64,000 nt of DNA, taken from positions 13,439,488 through 13,503,487 of the forward strand of contig CM060465.1 in NCBI GenBank assembly GCA_030544235.1, read 5' to 3'. Positions 24,306 through 32,907 of this stretch are shown here, piece after piece. The notes below the pieces were generated by a model, which saw nothing but the letters and a program-made list of their open reading frames with translations, made no database searches and was not told the origin of the DNA. Numbering within the stretch: position 1 is the stretch's first letter; each line of letters starts with the position of its first letter. The position numbers and the translations under genes are program-made. Source of the stretch: Lepturacanthus savala. Its lineage: Eukaryota; Chordata; Actinopteri; Scombriformes; Trichiuridae.

Positions 24306-24324
24306 TGGAGGCACCGCTGGGATT
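24306..24324 (+). other. Primer-binding site fitting tRNA-Thr
   Basis: TGGAGGCACCGCTGGGATT starts five bases after the LTR. Its complement ends in CCA and matches, from memory, the 3' end of vertebrate tRNA-Thr(AGT) over 19 bases. This would be where minus-strand DNA synthesis starts. The tRNA identity rests on recall and can be checked by aligning to the host tRNA set. Confidence 0.75.
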
Positions 24325-24557
24325 GGGTGAGACGAGGGTCGACTTCTGCCAGCTACGGACGTCGCCAGCTCTCATTCAGTCCCTTTCAACTTACCTAGGC
24401 GAGCAGCATCTAGTGGCTTGTACGGTGGTGGTTTGAATGTCTACAACAAAGAGCACAAGCAAACTGAGGTGAACTTCAAGCACCAGGAGCGCTATTGCTG
24501 AAGTTTAGCACACAAATTACTACTGCTACAGAGCACTGAGTTACTGCCACAAGGACA
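24325..24557 (+). other. Untranslated leader before gag
   Basis: This stretch between the primer-binding site and the gag ATG holds no long ORF. RNA dimerisation or packaging signals would be expected here in a retroelement, but none could be identified by eye. Confidence 0.6.
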
Positions 24558-26162
24558 ATGGAGTCAAATGAGAGAGAGACATTGCAGTTGGAAATATTTG
24601 AACTTTTGTGTACACTGCCAGCAGACAATCTAAGAAAAGTATGTGACTTCCTCGCTATTGCTGGAGAAAAAGTTGAGCATGTGGCAGGAAAGAACAGAGC
24701 GTCATTAATCACATTGATAAGTAATCACCTGCAAAGAGAGGAGTTACAAGAACTTGAAGATATGGGAATATCAGAGCTCCTCTTCTTAAAAGACAAGGTA
24801 ATTGAGCTCCATGCTGAGCTCTTAGCTAAGCCTCAAGCAAAAGCAAATGAAAATAAAGATGGTCAAGACAAGATACATGTCACTACACCACAAGAAAACA
24901 GGCTTCCTCAGTTAGAGCCACTGCCTTTTACAGGGAGTAGTTATAGTGGAAGTGAACACCAGGCTCAGGTCACCACAGTCATCCGCACAGCGCCACTCTC
25001 AGGTACAGGTCCAGGTCAGGCCCCTCCCCCCTGGCACAAAGAGTTTAAAATCTCAGGACAGATAGGAGAACCAGGACAAAAAGATCGCCTCACATTTTCC
25101 AGCCTAGCACGGCAGATTGAGCATGGCCTCCTAAAGGGCTTTCCTGAGACTGAGATTGTTGATGCCGTCATAAGGGCCATTATTCCAGGAATGCAGTTGC
25201 GTAGTTACTTGGAGGGGAAAAGTGACCTCAAACTGCCAACACTTAGGAGGATTCTCCGTTGTCATTACCAAGAAAAGAGCGCAACAGAATTATATAAACA
25301 GTTGTCATCTGAAGTCCAGGGCACAAAAGAGATGCCTCAAAGCTTCCTCATCCGTGCTCTAGATCTAAGGCAGAAGATTCTGTTTGCCTCACAAGAGTCC
25401 GAGTCAGGCCTAAGATATGATCCAGTGCTAGTACAGAACATGTTTCTTCATTCAGTGATGACTGGCCTGCAGAATGATAATATCAAACGAGATCTACAGC
25501 CGTACCTGGAACAAGCTAGTGTTTCTGATGAACTCCTGTTTGAAAAACTGAATACAGCATGTGCTTACGAAAGTGAGAGGCAAGACAAGAGGAAAATGAC
25601 AACACCACAGCGATCTGTAGCCGTTCACTCTGCTCAGTCTGACCACAGTCCTGCAGAAAGGAAGGAGAAAACAAGTCAGCCGGGTCACAGTAAGAATCAA
25701 ATTGATATTCTCTCAGAACTGCAGGAAATGAAAGCTAACATGTCTCTCTTGAAGGACCTTAAAGCTGAAGTGGCTTCCATCAAAGAGTCAATGCAGCAGC
25801 CATCTTACCCACCCAGGCAGCATCCAGACCCGTCTTTCCCACCAGACTGCACTCCTCATCAGCTAGCACCAGTCCACCATGGCCCGCCACGGAGACACTG
25901 GGCTGCTCCTGCCCTTGCAGCACAACATGGTTATCCTCAGCTCAACCAAAGGTTCGCCAACCAACGCCCTCTCCCCACACCTGCACCACGCCGTAGAAGG
26001 AGATGTGTTGCTTGCGAGCAGGCAAATGTAGAAGACTGCAGTCACTGCTTCAGATGCGGCAGTAATGAACATTTCGCAGCCGGCTGCAGAATGGGCAGAT
26101 CAAGTCAATTCAGAGGGAGCGCTTTAAACGGGCCAGGGTTACCCCAGCGGGGCAGGGAGTGA
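24558..26162 (+). CDS. gag: Gag polyprotein (capsid and nucleocapsid)
   Basis: The 534-residue ORF starts at an ATG in strong context (A at -3, G at +4) and ends at TGA 26160-26162. The N-terminal ~95 residues look helical. A low-complexity linker follows, and residues ~165-345 form an alpha-rich block that fits a retroelement capsid (for example LRRILRCHYQEKSA). A proline/histidine-rich stretch (~400-475) leads to a basic run (PRRRRR) and a CCHC zinc knuckle at 497-510 (CFRCGSNEHFAAGC). A further Cys/His cluster just before it (C483, C486, C494, H496) may bind a second zinc. Gag should form the particle and bind the genomic RNA (family knowledge). No stop or frameshift interrupts it. Capsid assignment is by position and character, not by alignment. 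Confidence 0.88.
   Translation: MESNERETLQLEIFELLCTLPADNLRKVCDFLAIAGEKVEHVAGKNRASLITLISNHLQREELQELEDMGISELLFLKDKVIELHAELLAKPQAKANENKDGQDKIHVTTPQENRLPQLEPLPFTGSSYSGSEHQAQVTTVIRTAPLSGTGPGQAPPPWHKEFKISGQIGEPGQKDRLTFSSLARQIEHGLLKGFPETEIVDAVIRAIIPGMQLRSYLEGKSDLKLPTLRRILRCHYQEKSATELYKQLSSEVQGTKEMPQSFLIRALDLRQKILFASQESESGLRYDPVLVQNMFLHSVMTGLQNDNIKRDLQPYLEQASVSDELLFEKLNTACAYESERQDKRKMTTPQRSVAVHSAQSDHSPAERKEKTSQPGHSKNQIDILSELQEMKANMSLLKDLKAEVASIKESMQQPSYPPRQHPDPSFPPDCTPHQLAPVHHGPPRRHWAAPALAAQHGYPQLNQRFANQRPLPTPAPRRRRRCVACEQANVEDCSHCFRCGSNEHFAAGCRMGRSSQFRGSALNGPGLPQRGRE
26123..26129 (+). promoter_or_regulatory. -1 ribosomal frameshift slippery site (TTTAAAC)
   Basis: T TTA AAC lies exactly in the gag reading frame (TTA at 26124-26126, AAC at 26127-26129), so it fits the X XXY YYZ rule. 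The pol frame is -1 to gag and is open from 26069, after a TGA at 26066-26068, so the overlap is 94 bases and includes this site. About 8 bases downstream the RNA is GC-rich and can form CCCC/GGGG pairing (about 26142-26152), as expected of a stimulatory hairpin or pseudoknot. The pol frame has no ATG near its start, which supports a fused Gag-Pol product. Confidence 0.85.
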
Positions 26163-29100
26163 CCACTTCATCAACAGCGCCCCAACTTTGTGTACACTGT
26201 GGTGCACATGGAAGGAACGTGAGGCTGAGGCAATGTGAATCATGTAAAGGTGTGTTATACTGTTCCAAAGCATGTCAACATGAACACTGGGTGGTCCACA
26301 GAAATAAATGTTCAACGACCTCATGTAAAACAGTCCGAGCCACAACACGAAAAAGAAAACACATCCGAGTTGCTCCTCTAATTGGAAATAAATACCTTAT
26401 TGACTGCTACATCCAAGACCAGCAGGTTAGAGCTTTGTGGGACTCTGGTTCACAAGTGACTGTGGTGAGTGAACACTGGAAAACAGAACATTTATCACAT
26501 GTAACATTGAGAGACATTTCTGAGATTATTGATGCTAATGACACGTTAAACCTTGTTGCTGCTAATGGTGAAGACATGCCATATGTCGGATGGATAGAAG
26601 TGACATTCAGATTAGCTGCAGAAGGAGTCCCCACAACAGAGGTCGTTGTCCCCACCCTGGTGATTAAAGGTGACAGTCTCGCACGACCTATTATTGGCTC
26701 CAATGTTATTGGACTGATTGTTGATACTGAGCTACAGCAGAGTGACGCCACTGATAAACAGCAGCTAATTAAAACTGTCCAAGCAGCTTTTCCTGGATTT
26801 GAGATGGATCATGCTAAAGTTTTTGTAGAGCAAGTTACTGCTGAGCGGCAATCACATGAATATGTTGTCAAGACGACCAGAGAGCGAGTATATGTCCCAA
26901 AACACACATCTGTAAAAGTGGACTGCCGTGTTTTGACAGCACCTTGCCAAGTTGAGACAACACTGATGTTTGAGCCTAGTGTTGACCCACAGTGGCCAGA
27001 GGGCCTTGAATTCACTGATACTCTTGTGACATTGGAAAAGGGGGCAAAACCATTCATAATTGTGGATGTGCAAAACCCAACAGACCATGACGTCGTGCTC
27101 ATCGGTAGAACTGTTATTGGGAGAGTGCAGCAAGTTCAAGCAGTTTATCCACCGACCATCTTCGAACGATCCTGCGCCTCTTCTCCAATAACAGTGAGTA
27201 ATGTGAGAGTAAGAAATGAACAAACCCATTGTGGTGAATGGGATCCCCCAGTTGACGTGAACCATCTCAACCCATCTGAAAAAGAAATAGTTAAACAAAT
27301 GTTAAGAGAAGAGTCAGGCTCTTTCTCTAATTCTGATGATGACATTGGCTGTATTGAGAATCTGCGGCTCTCCATCTCACTGAAAGACACTGCGCCTGTG
27401 GCCAAAACTTACATCTCTGTGCCAAAACCACTTTATCAAGAGATGAAGAGCTACTTACATGACATCATCACACAAGGTTGGGTGCGCAAATCGAACTCAC
27501 CGTATGCATCCCCCGTTGTGTGCGTTCGTAAAAAGGATGGAAGTTTACGCTTGTGCATAGATTACCGTGAGTTAAACCACAAAACTGTCCCAGACCGTCA
27601 GCCCATTCCACGTGTGCAGGACATTATGGACGGCCTGGGGGGGCACTCATGGTTTTCACTTTTAGATCAGGGGAAAGCCTACCATCAGGGCTTCATGGCA
27701 GAAGAGAGCCGGCCCCTCACTGCTTTCGTGACCCCCTGGGGTTTGTATGAATGGATCCGAATCCCTTTTGGCTTGATGAATGCGCCGGCTGCCTTCCAGC
27801 GGTGTATGGAAGAGTGTCTGGAGGGGATTCGAGATCAGATTTGTATTCCATATCTTGACGATATTCTTGTGTTCAGTCAGTCATTTGAAAGTCATGTTGA
27901 AAATGTCAGAACTGTACTGAAGAGATTGAGAGAATATGGCATAAAGTTGAAGCCGGCCAAATGTGAGATGTTTCGTCGAGAGGTTCGCTATCTTGGGCGG
28001 GTCGTTTCATCAGAGGGCAGTAAAATTGACCCTGCTGACACCATAGCTGTTAGAGCCTTAAAAGACAAGCAACCAACCACAGTGGGAGAATTACGAGCCA
28101 TCATGGGTCTCCTCAGTTATTATCGTCAGTACATTCGTAATTTCTCTCAAATAGCTGCCCCTCTGTACGACCTCTTGAGAGCCCCTACGGACACACAAAA
28201 GAGTGACAAACATGGAACGAGAATGAGACAGATGAAAAGGAGACACAGTGGAGCGTCCTCCAACCAGCCCATTGTATGGACAGAAAAACATCAACACTTG
28301 CTTGAGGAACTTTTAGATCATCTCGTGGAGCCGCCAATACTTGCTTTTCCTGACTTCAGTAAACCCTTTGTTTTACACACGGACGCGTCCAACCTGGGCC
28401 TGGGGGCCGTATTATATCAGCAACAGGAAGGAAAAATGCGGGTAATAGCATACGCATCCCGGACCCTCACTGTATCCGAGAAGAATTACCATCTACATTC
28501 CGGAAAACTGGAGTTCCTGGCCCTAAAATGGGCCGTGTGTGAGAAATTCAGGGACTATTTGATCGGCTCATCATGCACTGTGTATACGGATAATAATCCG
28601 CTCACTTATGTTTTGTCCACAGCAAAACTAAACGCAACTGGATGCCGGTGGGTTGCTGAATTAGCGGATTTCCACCTCACTATACGATACCGGCCAGGAA
28701 AGGAAAATGTCGATGCCGACAGTCTTTCGAGGATGCCAGTAGACATCGATACCATGTTGAAAAACTGCACTGAGGAATTTTCATCTCGTTCAGTACAAGC
28801 AGTAGTACAGTCAGTTGAGGACCCAAGTCCTAATCCAGTGTGGTCCCTGGCTCTGTCTGCTCCGTCAAAAGACATCACAACGTCAAAACATCAGCCTCTC
28901 TTGCCTGCAGAGATTTGTCAAGCTCAGAAGGAAGATAAAAATATCGGCCCAGTGATTGAGTGTCGTCAATTAAATGAAAGACCTGATAAGAAACAGTTAA
29001 AATCATTCAGTGCACAAAGTAAAAGACTGGTACGTGAATGGGAAAAACTCACCTTAGATGATGATGGCATCCTGCGTCGAAAAACAGCCACACGAACACA

Positions 29101-30445
29101 GCTTGTTCTGCCAGAGAAGTACAAGACAACAGTTTTGAAAGAATTACATGATGACATGGGGCACCAAGGAGTCGACCGCACCACTTCATTGGTAAGAGAG
29201 CGCTTCTTTTGGCCTCATATGCAGCAGGACATTGAACATTATGTGGCTCGAAGCTGTTCGTGTTTAAAACAAAAGAAACCCAGCCGAGAGATTAGAGCAC
29301 CACTAACCAACATTGTCACAACCCAGCCCTTTGAATTAGTCTCCATTGACTTTTTGCATCTTGACAAGTGTGCGGGCGGTTATGAATATGTATTGGTTAT
29401 CATTGATCATTTCTCAAGATTTGCCCAAGCTTATGCTACCACCTCTAAGTCGGCAAAAACAGTAGCCGACAAGCTTTTCAATGATTATGCATTAAAGTTT
29501 GGCTTCCCTCAACGCATCCATCATGATCAGGGAGGTGAATTCCAAAACCAGCTCCTCTCACAACTGAAGCAGACATCTGGAGTGCTAGGCTCGCGATCAA
29601 CGCCATACCACCCTGAAGGAAACGGCCAAGTAGAGCGTTTCAACCGAACACTCATACAGATGCTTAGAACATTAACAGAGAAAGAGAAATCAAACTGGAA
29701 GGACTCATTGAATAAGTTGATTTTTGCATACAACTGTACAAGGTGCGAAGTCACAGGCTTTTCCCCCTTTTATCTCCTTTTTGGGAGGACTCCAAGACTG
29801 CCTGTTGACATCCTCTTCCGTCTGGCACCAGAAACAGGGACGCCTGACCACAGAGAGTACATGCGAAAGTGGCGTGAAGGGATGCAGGAAGCCTATGAAA
29901 TAACAAAGAACAGTGCAAGAAAATCAGCTGAACGAGGAAAAAGAAATCATGATCGCAAAATAAGGAGCTCAGAGTTGGAACCAGGAGACCGCGTCCTTGT
30001 TAGAAACTTGACCCCAAGAGGAGGGACTGGCAAGTTACGCAGTCATTGGGAAGGAATTATCCACAAGGTTGTTCGCAGAGTAAACAAGGATGCTCCAGTT
30101 TATGAAGTTGTACCGGAACAAGGAAAGGGGAGAGATAGCAGGATATTACATCGCAATCTCTTGCTGCCGTGTGACTATCTGCCTTTGGAAGTTCCCCTAA
30201 AAGTTGCCAAAACACAGAGGAAAAACCTGAAACAGACAGATGGAGGAACAATCAATACTCAGAGTCAGCAAGAGGATGAGGAGGTGAGGAGGATTCAGAG
30301 GATGACTGGCTCTATTACCTACCTCAACAGCCTCCCCAGGATGCACACCCACAGGCAGGTAATGAAGAGGAATATGTTGGCCAGGCAGCAGACTCTGAAC
30401 CGACAGGAGCACATCACAAGCAAGGAGAACAACAGGAAAGACTGA
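26129..30445 (+). CDS. pol: Pol polyprotein: MYND finger, protease, RT, RNase H, integrase
   Basis: The frame is read by -1 shifting from gag, so residue numbers here count from 26159 (a GTG, not a real start). A MYND-type zinc finger occupies 11-51 (C11, C14, C26, C29, C35, C39, H47, C51). An aspartic protease has its active site at D95-S96-G97. Reverse transcriptase spans about 430-610 with YLDD at 565-568. RNase H has D742 in HTDAS. Integrase has an HHCC-like finger (HDDMGH, then C-x-C instead of the usual C-x2-C) and catalytic D1064, D1123, E1159 with 35 residues between the last two. A GPY/F-like domain follows (~1270-1350). No chromodomain was seen. About the last 55 residues are out of frame because of an indel near 30280-30330, so the TGA at 30443-30445 is premature. 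The enzymatic core is intact. Confidence 0.9.
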   Translation, partial: RARVTPAGQGVTTSSTAPQLCVHCGAHGRNVRLRQCESCKGVLYCSKACQHEHWVVHRNKCSTTSCKTVRATTRKRKHIRVAPLIGNKYLIDCYIQDQQVRALWDSGSQVTVVSEHWKTEHLSHVTLRDISEIIDANDTLNLVAANGEDMPYVGWIEVTFRLAAEGVPTTEVVVPTLVIKGDSLARPIIGSNVIGLIVDTELQQSDATDKQQLIKTVQAAFPGFEMDHAKVFVEQVTAERQSHEYVVKTTRERVYVPKHTSVKVDCRVLTAPCQVETTLMFEPSVDPQWPEGLEFTDTLVTLEKGAKPFIIVDVQNPTDHDVVLIGRTVIGRVQQVQAVYPPTIFERSCASSPITVSNVRVRNEQTHCGEWDPPVDVNHLNPSEKEIVKQMLREESGSFSNSDDDIGCIENLRLSISLKDTAPVAKTYISVPKPLYQEMKSYLHDIITQGWVRKSNSPYASPVVCVRKKDGSLRLCIDYRELNHKTVPDRQPIPRVQDIMDGLGGHSWFSLLDQGKAYHQGFMAEESRPLTAFVTPWGLYEWIRIPFGLMNAPAAFQRCMEECLEGIRDQICIPYLDDILVFSQSFESHVENVRTVLKRLREYGIKLKPAKCEMFRREVRYLGRVVSSEGSKIDPADTIAVRALKDKQPTTVGELRAIMGLLSYYRQYIRNFSQIAAPLYDLLRAPTDTQKSDKHGTRMRQMKRRHSGASSNQPIVWTEKHQHLLEELLDHLVEPPILAFPDFSKPFVLHTDASNLGLGAVLYQQQEGKMRVIAYASRTLTVSEKNYHLHSGKLEFLALKWAVCEKFRDYLIGSSCTVYTDNNPLTYVLSTAKLNATGCRWVAELADFHLTIRYRPGKENVDADSLSRMPVDIDTMLKNCTEEFSSRSVQAVVQSVEDPSPNPVWSLALSAPSKDITTSKHQPLLPAEICQAQKEDKNIGPVIECRQLNERPDKKQLKSFSAQSKRLVREWEKLTLDDDGILRRKTATRTQLVLPEKYKTTVLKELHDDMGHQGVDRTTSLVRERFFWPHMQQDIEHYVARSCSCLKQKKPSREIRAPLTNIVTTQPFELVSIDFLHLDKCAGGYEYVLVIIDHFSRFAQAYATTSKSAKTVADKLFNDYALKFGFPQRIHHDQGGEFQNQLLSQLKQTSGVLGSRSTPYHPEGNGQVERFNRTLIQMLRTLTEKEKSNWKDSLNKLIFAYNCTRCEVTGFSPFYLLFGRTPRLPVDILFRLAPETGTPDHREYMRKWREGMQEAYEITKNSARKSAERGKRNHDRKIRSSELEPGDRVLVRNLTPRGGTGKLRSHWEGIIHKVVRRVNKDAPVYEVVPEQGKGRDSRILHRNLLLPCDYLPLEVPLKVAKTQRKNLKQTDGGTINTQSQQEDEEVRRIQRMTGSITYLNSLPRMHTHRQVMKRNMLARQQTLNRQEHITSKENNRKD
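26189..26311 (+). other. MYND-type zinc finger in Pol
   Basis: The spacing is C-x2-C-x11-C-x2-C-x5-C-x3-C-x7-H-x3-C with the hallmark YCSKACQ and a conserved W before the final H and C. MYND fingers usually mediate protein-protein contacts in chromatin regulators and SMYD or ZMYND proteins (family knowledge). Here the finger lies between the frameshift site and the protease. I do not know of it as a normal part of gypsy Pol. Confidence 0.88.
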
Positions 30446-30774
30446 CACAACTGAGAGAGGATCCAGGCGAGATTGAGCTGCTGGACAGGGATGAGGCTCC
30501 AGAGGAACTGGAGATTCTTGGAGACAACCCTGCACCGCCACCTCTGTCGCCTCCACCACATGACAATCACAGTGAAAATGAACAAGTACAAGAGCGGCCA
30601 AGGAGAGAACGGCGACCACCAAAGGTATTCACCTACAACGAGTTTGGTAATCCAGTTTGCTACAGTATGGGACCTCCGGCCAGATCCATGTATAGTTTTA
30701 ACCCTATGCAACACTACAGAATCCATCAACCAGGGACCATGTGGCCAGACCCCGTGCAGTACCCCACATACTAA
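30280..30774 (+). pseudogene. Out-of-frame C-terminal tail of Pol
   Basis: This frame (-1 relative to pol) is open for 165 codons, from after a TGA at 30277-30279 to TAA at 30772-30774. It encodes an acidic, then proline-rich, then arginine-rich tail with a motif ERRPPKVFTYNE and ends in PTY. The composition is protein-like, whereas the pol frame over the same stretch turns basic and erratic before its stop. The simplest reading is that a 1-base indel near 30280-30330 separates the tail from the rest of Pol. It has no initiator of its own. A sequencing or assembly error is the main alternative. Confidence 0.65.
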
Positions 30775-30884
30775 CCTGTGCCCCTGTATGGGTAACTAGA
30801 CATTTTATGGACTGTTTAACACAGACACTCACATGGACTCTTGTTGAGCTGAGTGCACTTTCATACTTACACACATTTGTTTCC

Positions 30885-30978
30885 TCATGGACTTTTGTGA
30901 AAGCAGAGTGACAATACACGCAAAAATACACTCATGGACTTTTGTGAAAGCAGAGTGACAATACACACAAACACGCAT
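30885..30978 (+). repeat. 47-bp tandem duplication in the 3' untranslated part
   Basis: Two near-identical units begin 'tcatggacttttgtgaaagc' at 30885 and 30932. Degenerate relatives with ATGGACT or AAGGACT cores occur on both sides (about 30808, 30833, 30980 and 31023), so the whole 30800-31040 block seems built from this motif. Confidence 0.85.
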
Positions 30979-31127
30979 AATGGACTGTTGAAGCAGCTTG
31001 ATCTGCCACACATCACACAATCAAGGACTTTTGGGAGGTCAAGTGCCTACATAAGAACTGTGAGAATATCCTGATTGTATGCTATGCACCTGCCTTAATC
31101 GTTCATGTCGAGGACGACATTTTTATT

Positions 31128-31136
31128 GAGGGGGAG
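31128..31136 (+). other. Polypurine tract
   Basis: GAGGGGGAG lies two bases before the TGTAATGG start of the 3' LTR, where plus-strand DNA synthesis would be primed. Confidence 0.8.
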
Positions 31137-31138
31137 TG

Positions 31139-32290
31139 TGTAATGGTTTAAAAGTGCTGTTAAAACTGATAAAACAAGGGTTTTAAAAAATTCACATGGT
31201 TTTGCTAAAAACAGTAAGAGTGATTTGGTTCATTGGAGTACATGGTTAGAAACACAGCAATGATGAAGGTTAAAATCAGGATCTGCTGATCTAGTGATCC
31301 CTTAGCTACTGCTTTGGTCTCTGGGACAGACAAGCATAGAGAAAGTTAAAACTAAAAATGTTTAAAACACAAGTAATTCCTTTTTTTTCTATTTTTGAAA
31401 AGCTCTCTTAATATTATTTATATTGGTTCTTAAGTGTTTCTTCTTCTAAGTTGTGTTTTTGAAAGATGATCCTAAAATCACCTCAGGTGTTCGGGGTTTG
31501 ATTGCTTGTGCCTGAGCTAAGACGGTAGAGGGGAAGACAGTGTTCCCGCTCGTCCATTACAACACTGGACGTGACTGACGATACATCGTGTCTGTCTTTA
31601 TTCATTATTATTCCCCTTTACAGGTAAGAAAAGTGAACATAAGCAGCTGTAACATGTGTTTATGTGTTTTATGTGTCACGAAATATAAGTAGGAAGTAAC
31701 ATAACGGAGTTTGAAGTAAGTTTGAGAGCTTTTAAGTTTTGTTTATGTTAATGCTAATTTCACCGTAGTGTTCTTGCTAGCTGCGTCGTGCGGTGCAGAC
31801 AACGTTGTTTCAGAGGTGTAGTTTTGCTGTTTATGTACAACGTCAGACGTTTAATGAGAATATGTTTAATGATAACGTGTAGCACTGTTATTCTTTTTTG
31901 TTTATGAGTAAATTAATTATAATAGCTTCCATTTTGCAGAATATAAGTTTGGGTGTGAATATTCCACATGAGAAATGTGAGATACTTTCGTTTATATTTT
32001 AACAGAAGCAGATGTAAAAGTGAGTGAGTGTTATCATACAGTTCTGTATATTTGAAAATACAGTTAGTCAATTCTGATTTAATATACTATGGAGGTATTT
32101 TATATTTCCGACGCAATGCTTTATTTCTTTAACTAAACTATATTTTTTGGATAACAATGTACAGTGCTGTTAAGAAAATTGTGAATTATTGGAAAATGCA
32201 TTACAACACTGGACGTGACTGACGATACATCGTGTCTGTCTTTTATTCATTATTATTCCCCTTTACAGTCCCCTTTACAGGGGCGTAACA
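31139..32290 (+). repeat. 3' LTR of the gypsy-type element
   Basis: The 1152-bp copy is offset by exactly 7990 bases from the 5' LTR, and I saw no mismatch. Its internal direct repeats lie at 31555-31623 and 32199-32268, and the donor-like GTAAGA follows the first at 31624. Confidence 0.95.
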
Positions 32291-32850
32291 CATGCAGGTA
32301 TGGTCAGTAAACACAGGGGGATAAAAGCTCCAAAAAGCTACAGATGGGCGATAAGTAGGTGTGTCCCTTTGGAAACCTCTTTTACGCAACAATTTGATTC
32401 AAAGTTGATATAAAAATCATGCAACTGTAACGGAAATACTGAATTTTAAATAGGCAGGACACTGGTTACAAAGGAGGAATTAATGACATCAAATAGGTGA
32501 AGTCAGTTTGTGTAACATCTAATCATCTTAATCACCTTGGGCATCACACAGTCAGACCAATCACTATTTATAGACTGATGTCTGTGTTCCTCCAGGCCTC
32601 CTACACTACAGCAGCCAGGTTGTATTCTGTTTGTATGTGTGTGAATGCGTGTGTGTGTACATGAGACCGAGTGTGTTCATTTGAGCTGTGGGAAGCCCTG
32701 GCAAGAGGACTTGAGTGTTTGGGAAGTTGCCATTAAGACACAAAGCAGAGACGTCTGAGGTGGGCTAATGACCTTACATGGATCTGTGTTTGGCAGAACT
32801 CTCCAAAATGTGGGGTGGGACACACACAGACACAGACACACACACACACA

Positions 32851-32907
<57 letters not shown>

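Larger units (their letters stand above)
23149..32290 (+). mobile_element. Complete Ty3/gypsy-type LTR retrotransposon
   Basis: The 9142-bp element has two apparently identical 1152-bp LTRs that begin TGTAATGG and end GTAACA. CATG is duplicated outside both ends (23145-23148 and 32291-32294). A primer-binding site lies 5 bases inside the 5' LTR, and gag and pol ORFs overlap in the -1 relation. Pol domains are ordered protease, reverse transcriptase, RNase H, integrase, which is the Ty3/gypsy (Metaviridae) order. A purine tract precedes the 3' LTR. No envelope-like ORF with signal peptide or membrane segment was seen. Identical LTRs imply recent insertion. The only evident damage is a frameshift near the end of pol. 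The host is the fish genome, and the element would replicate through an RNA intermediate in cytoplasmic particles (family knowledge). Confidence 0.95.

Noticed and set aside
26852..27298. 148-codon - strand ORF inside pol
   Set aside because: It is the antisense shadow of the pol coding sequence.
30775..31138. Possible envelope gene after pol
   Set aside because: No ORF with a signal peptide, membrane segment or glycoprotein features is present between pol and the 3' LTR.
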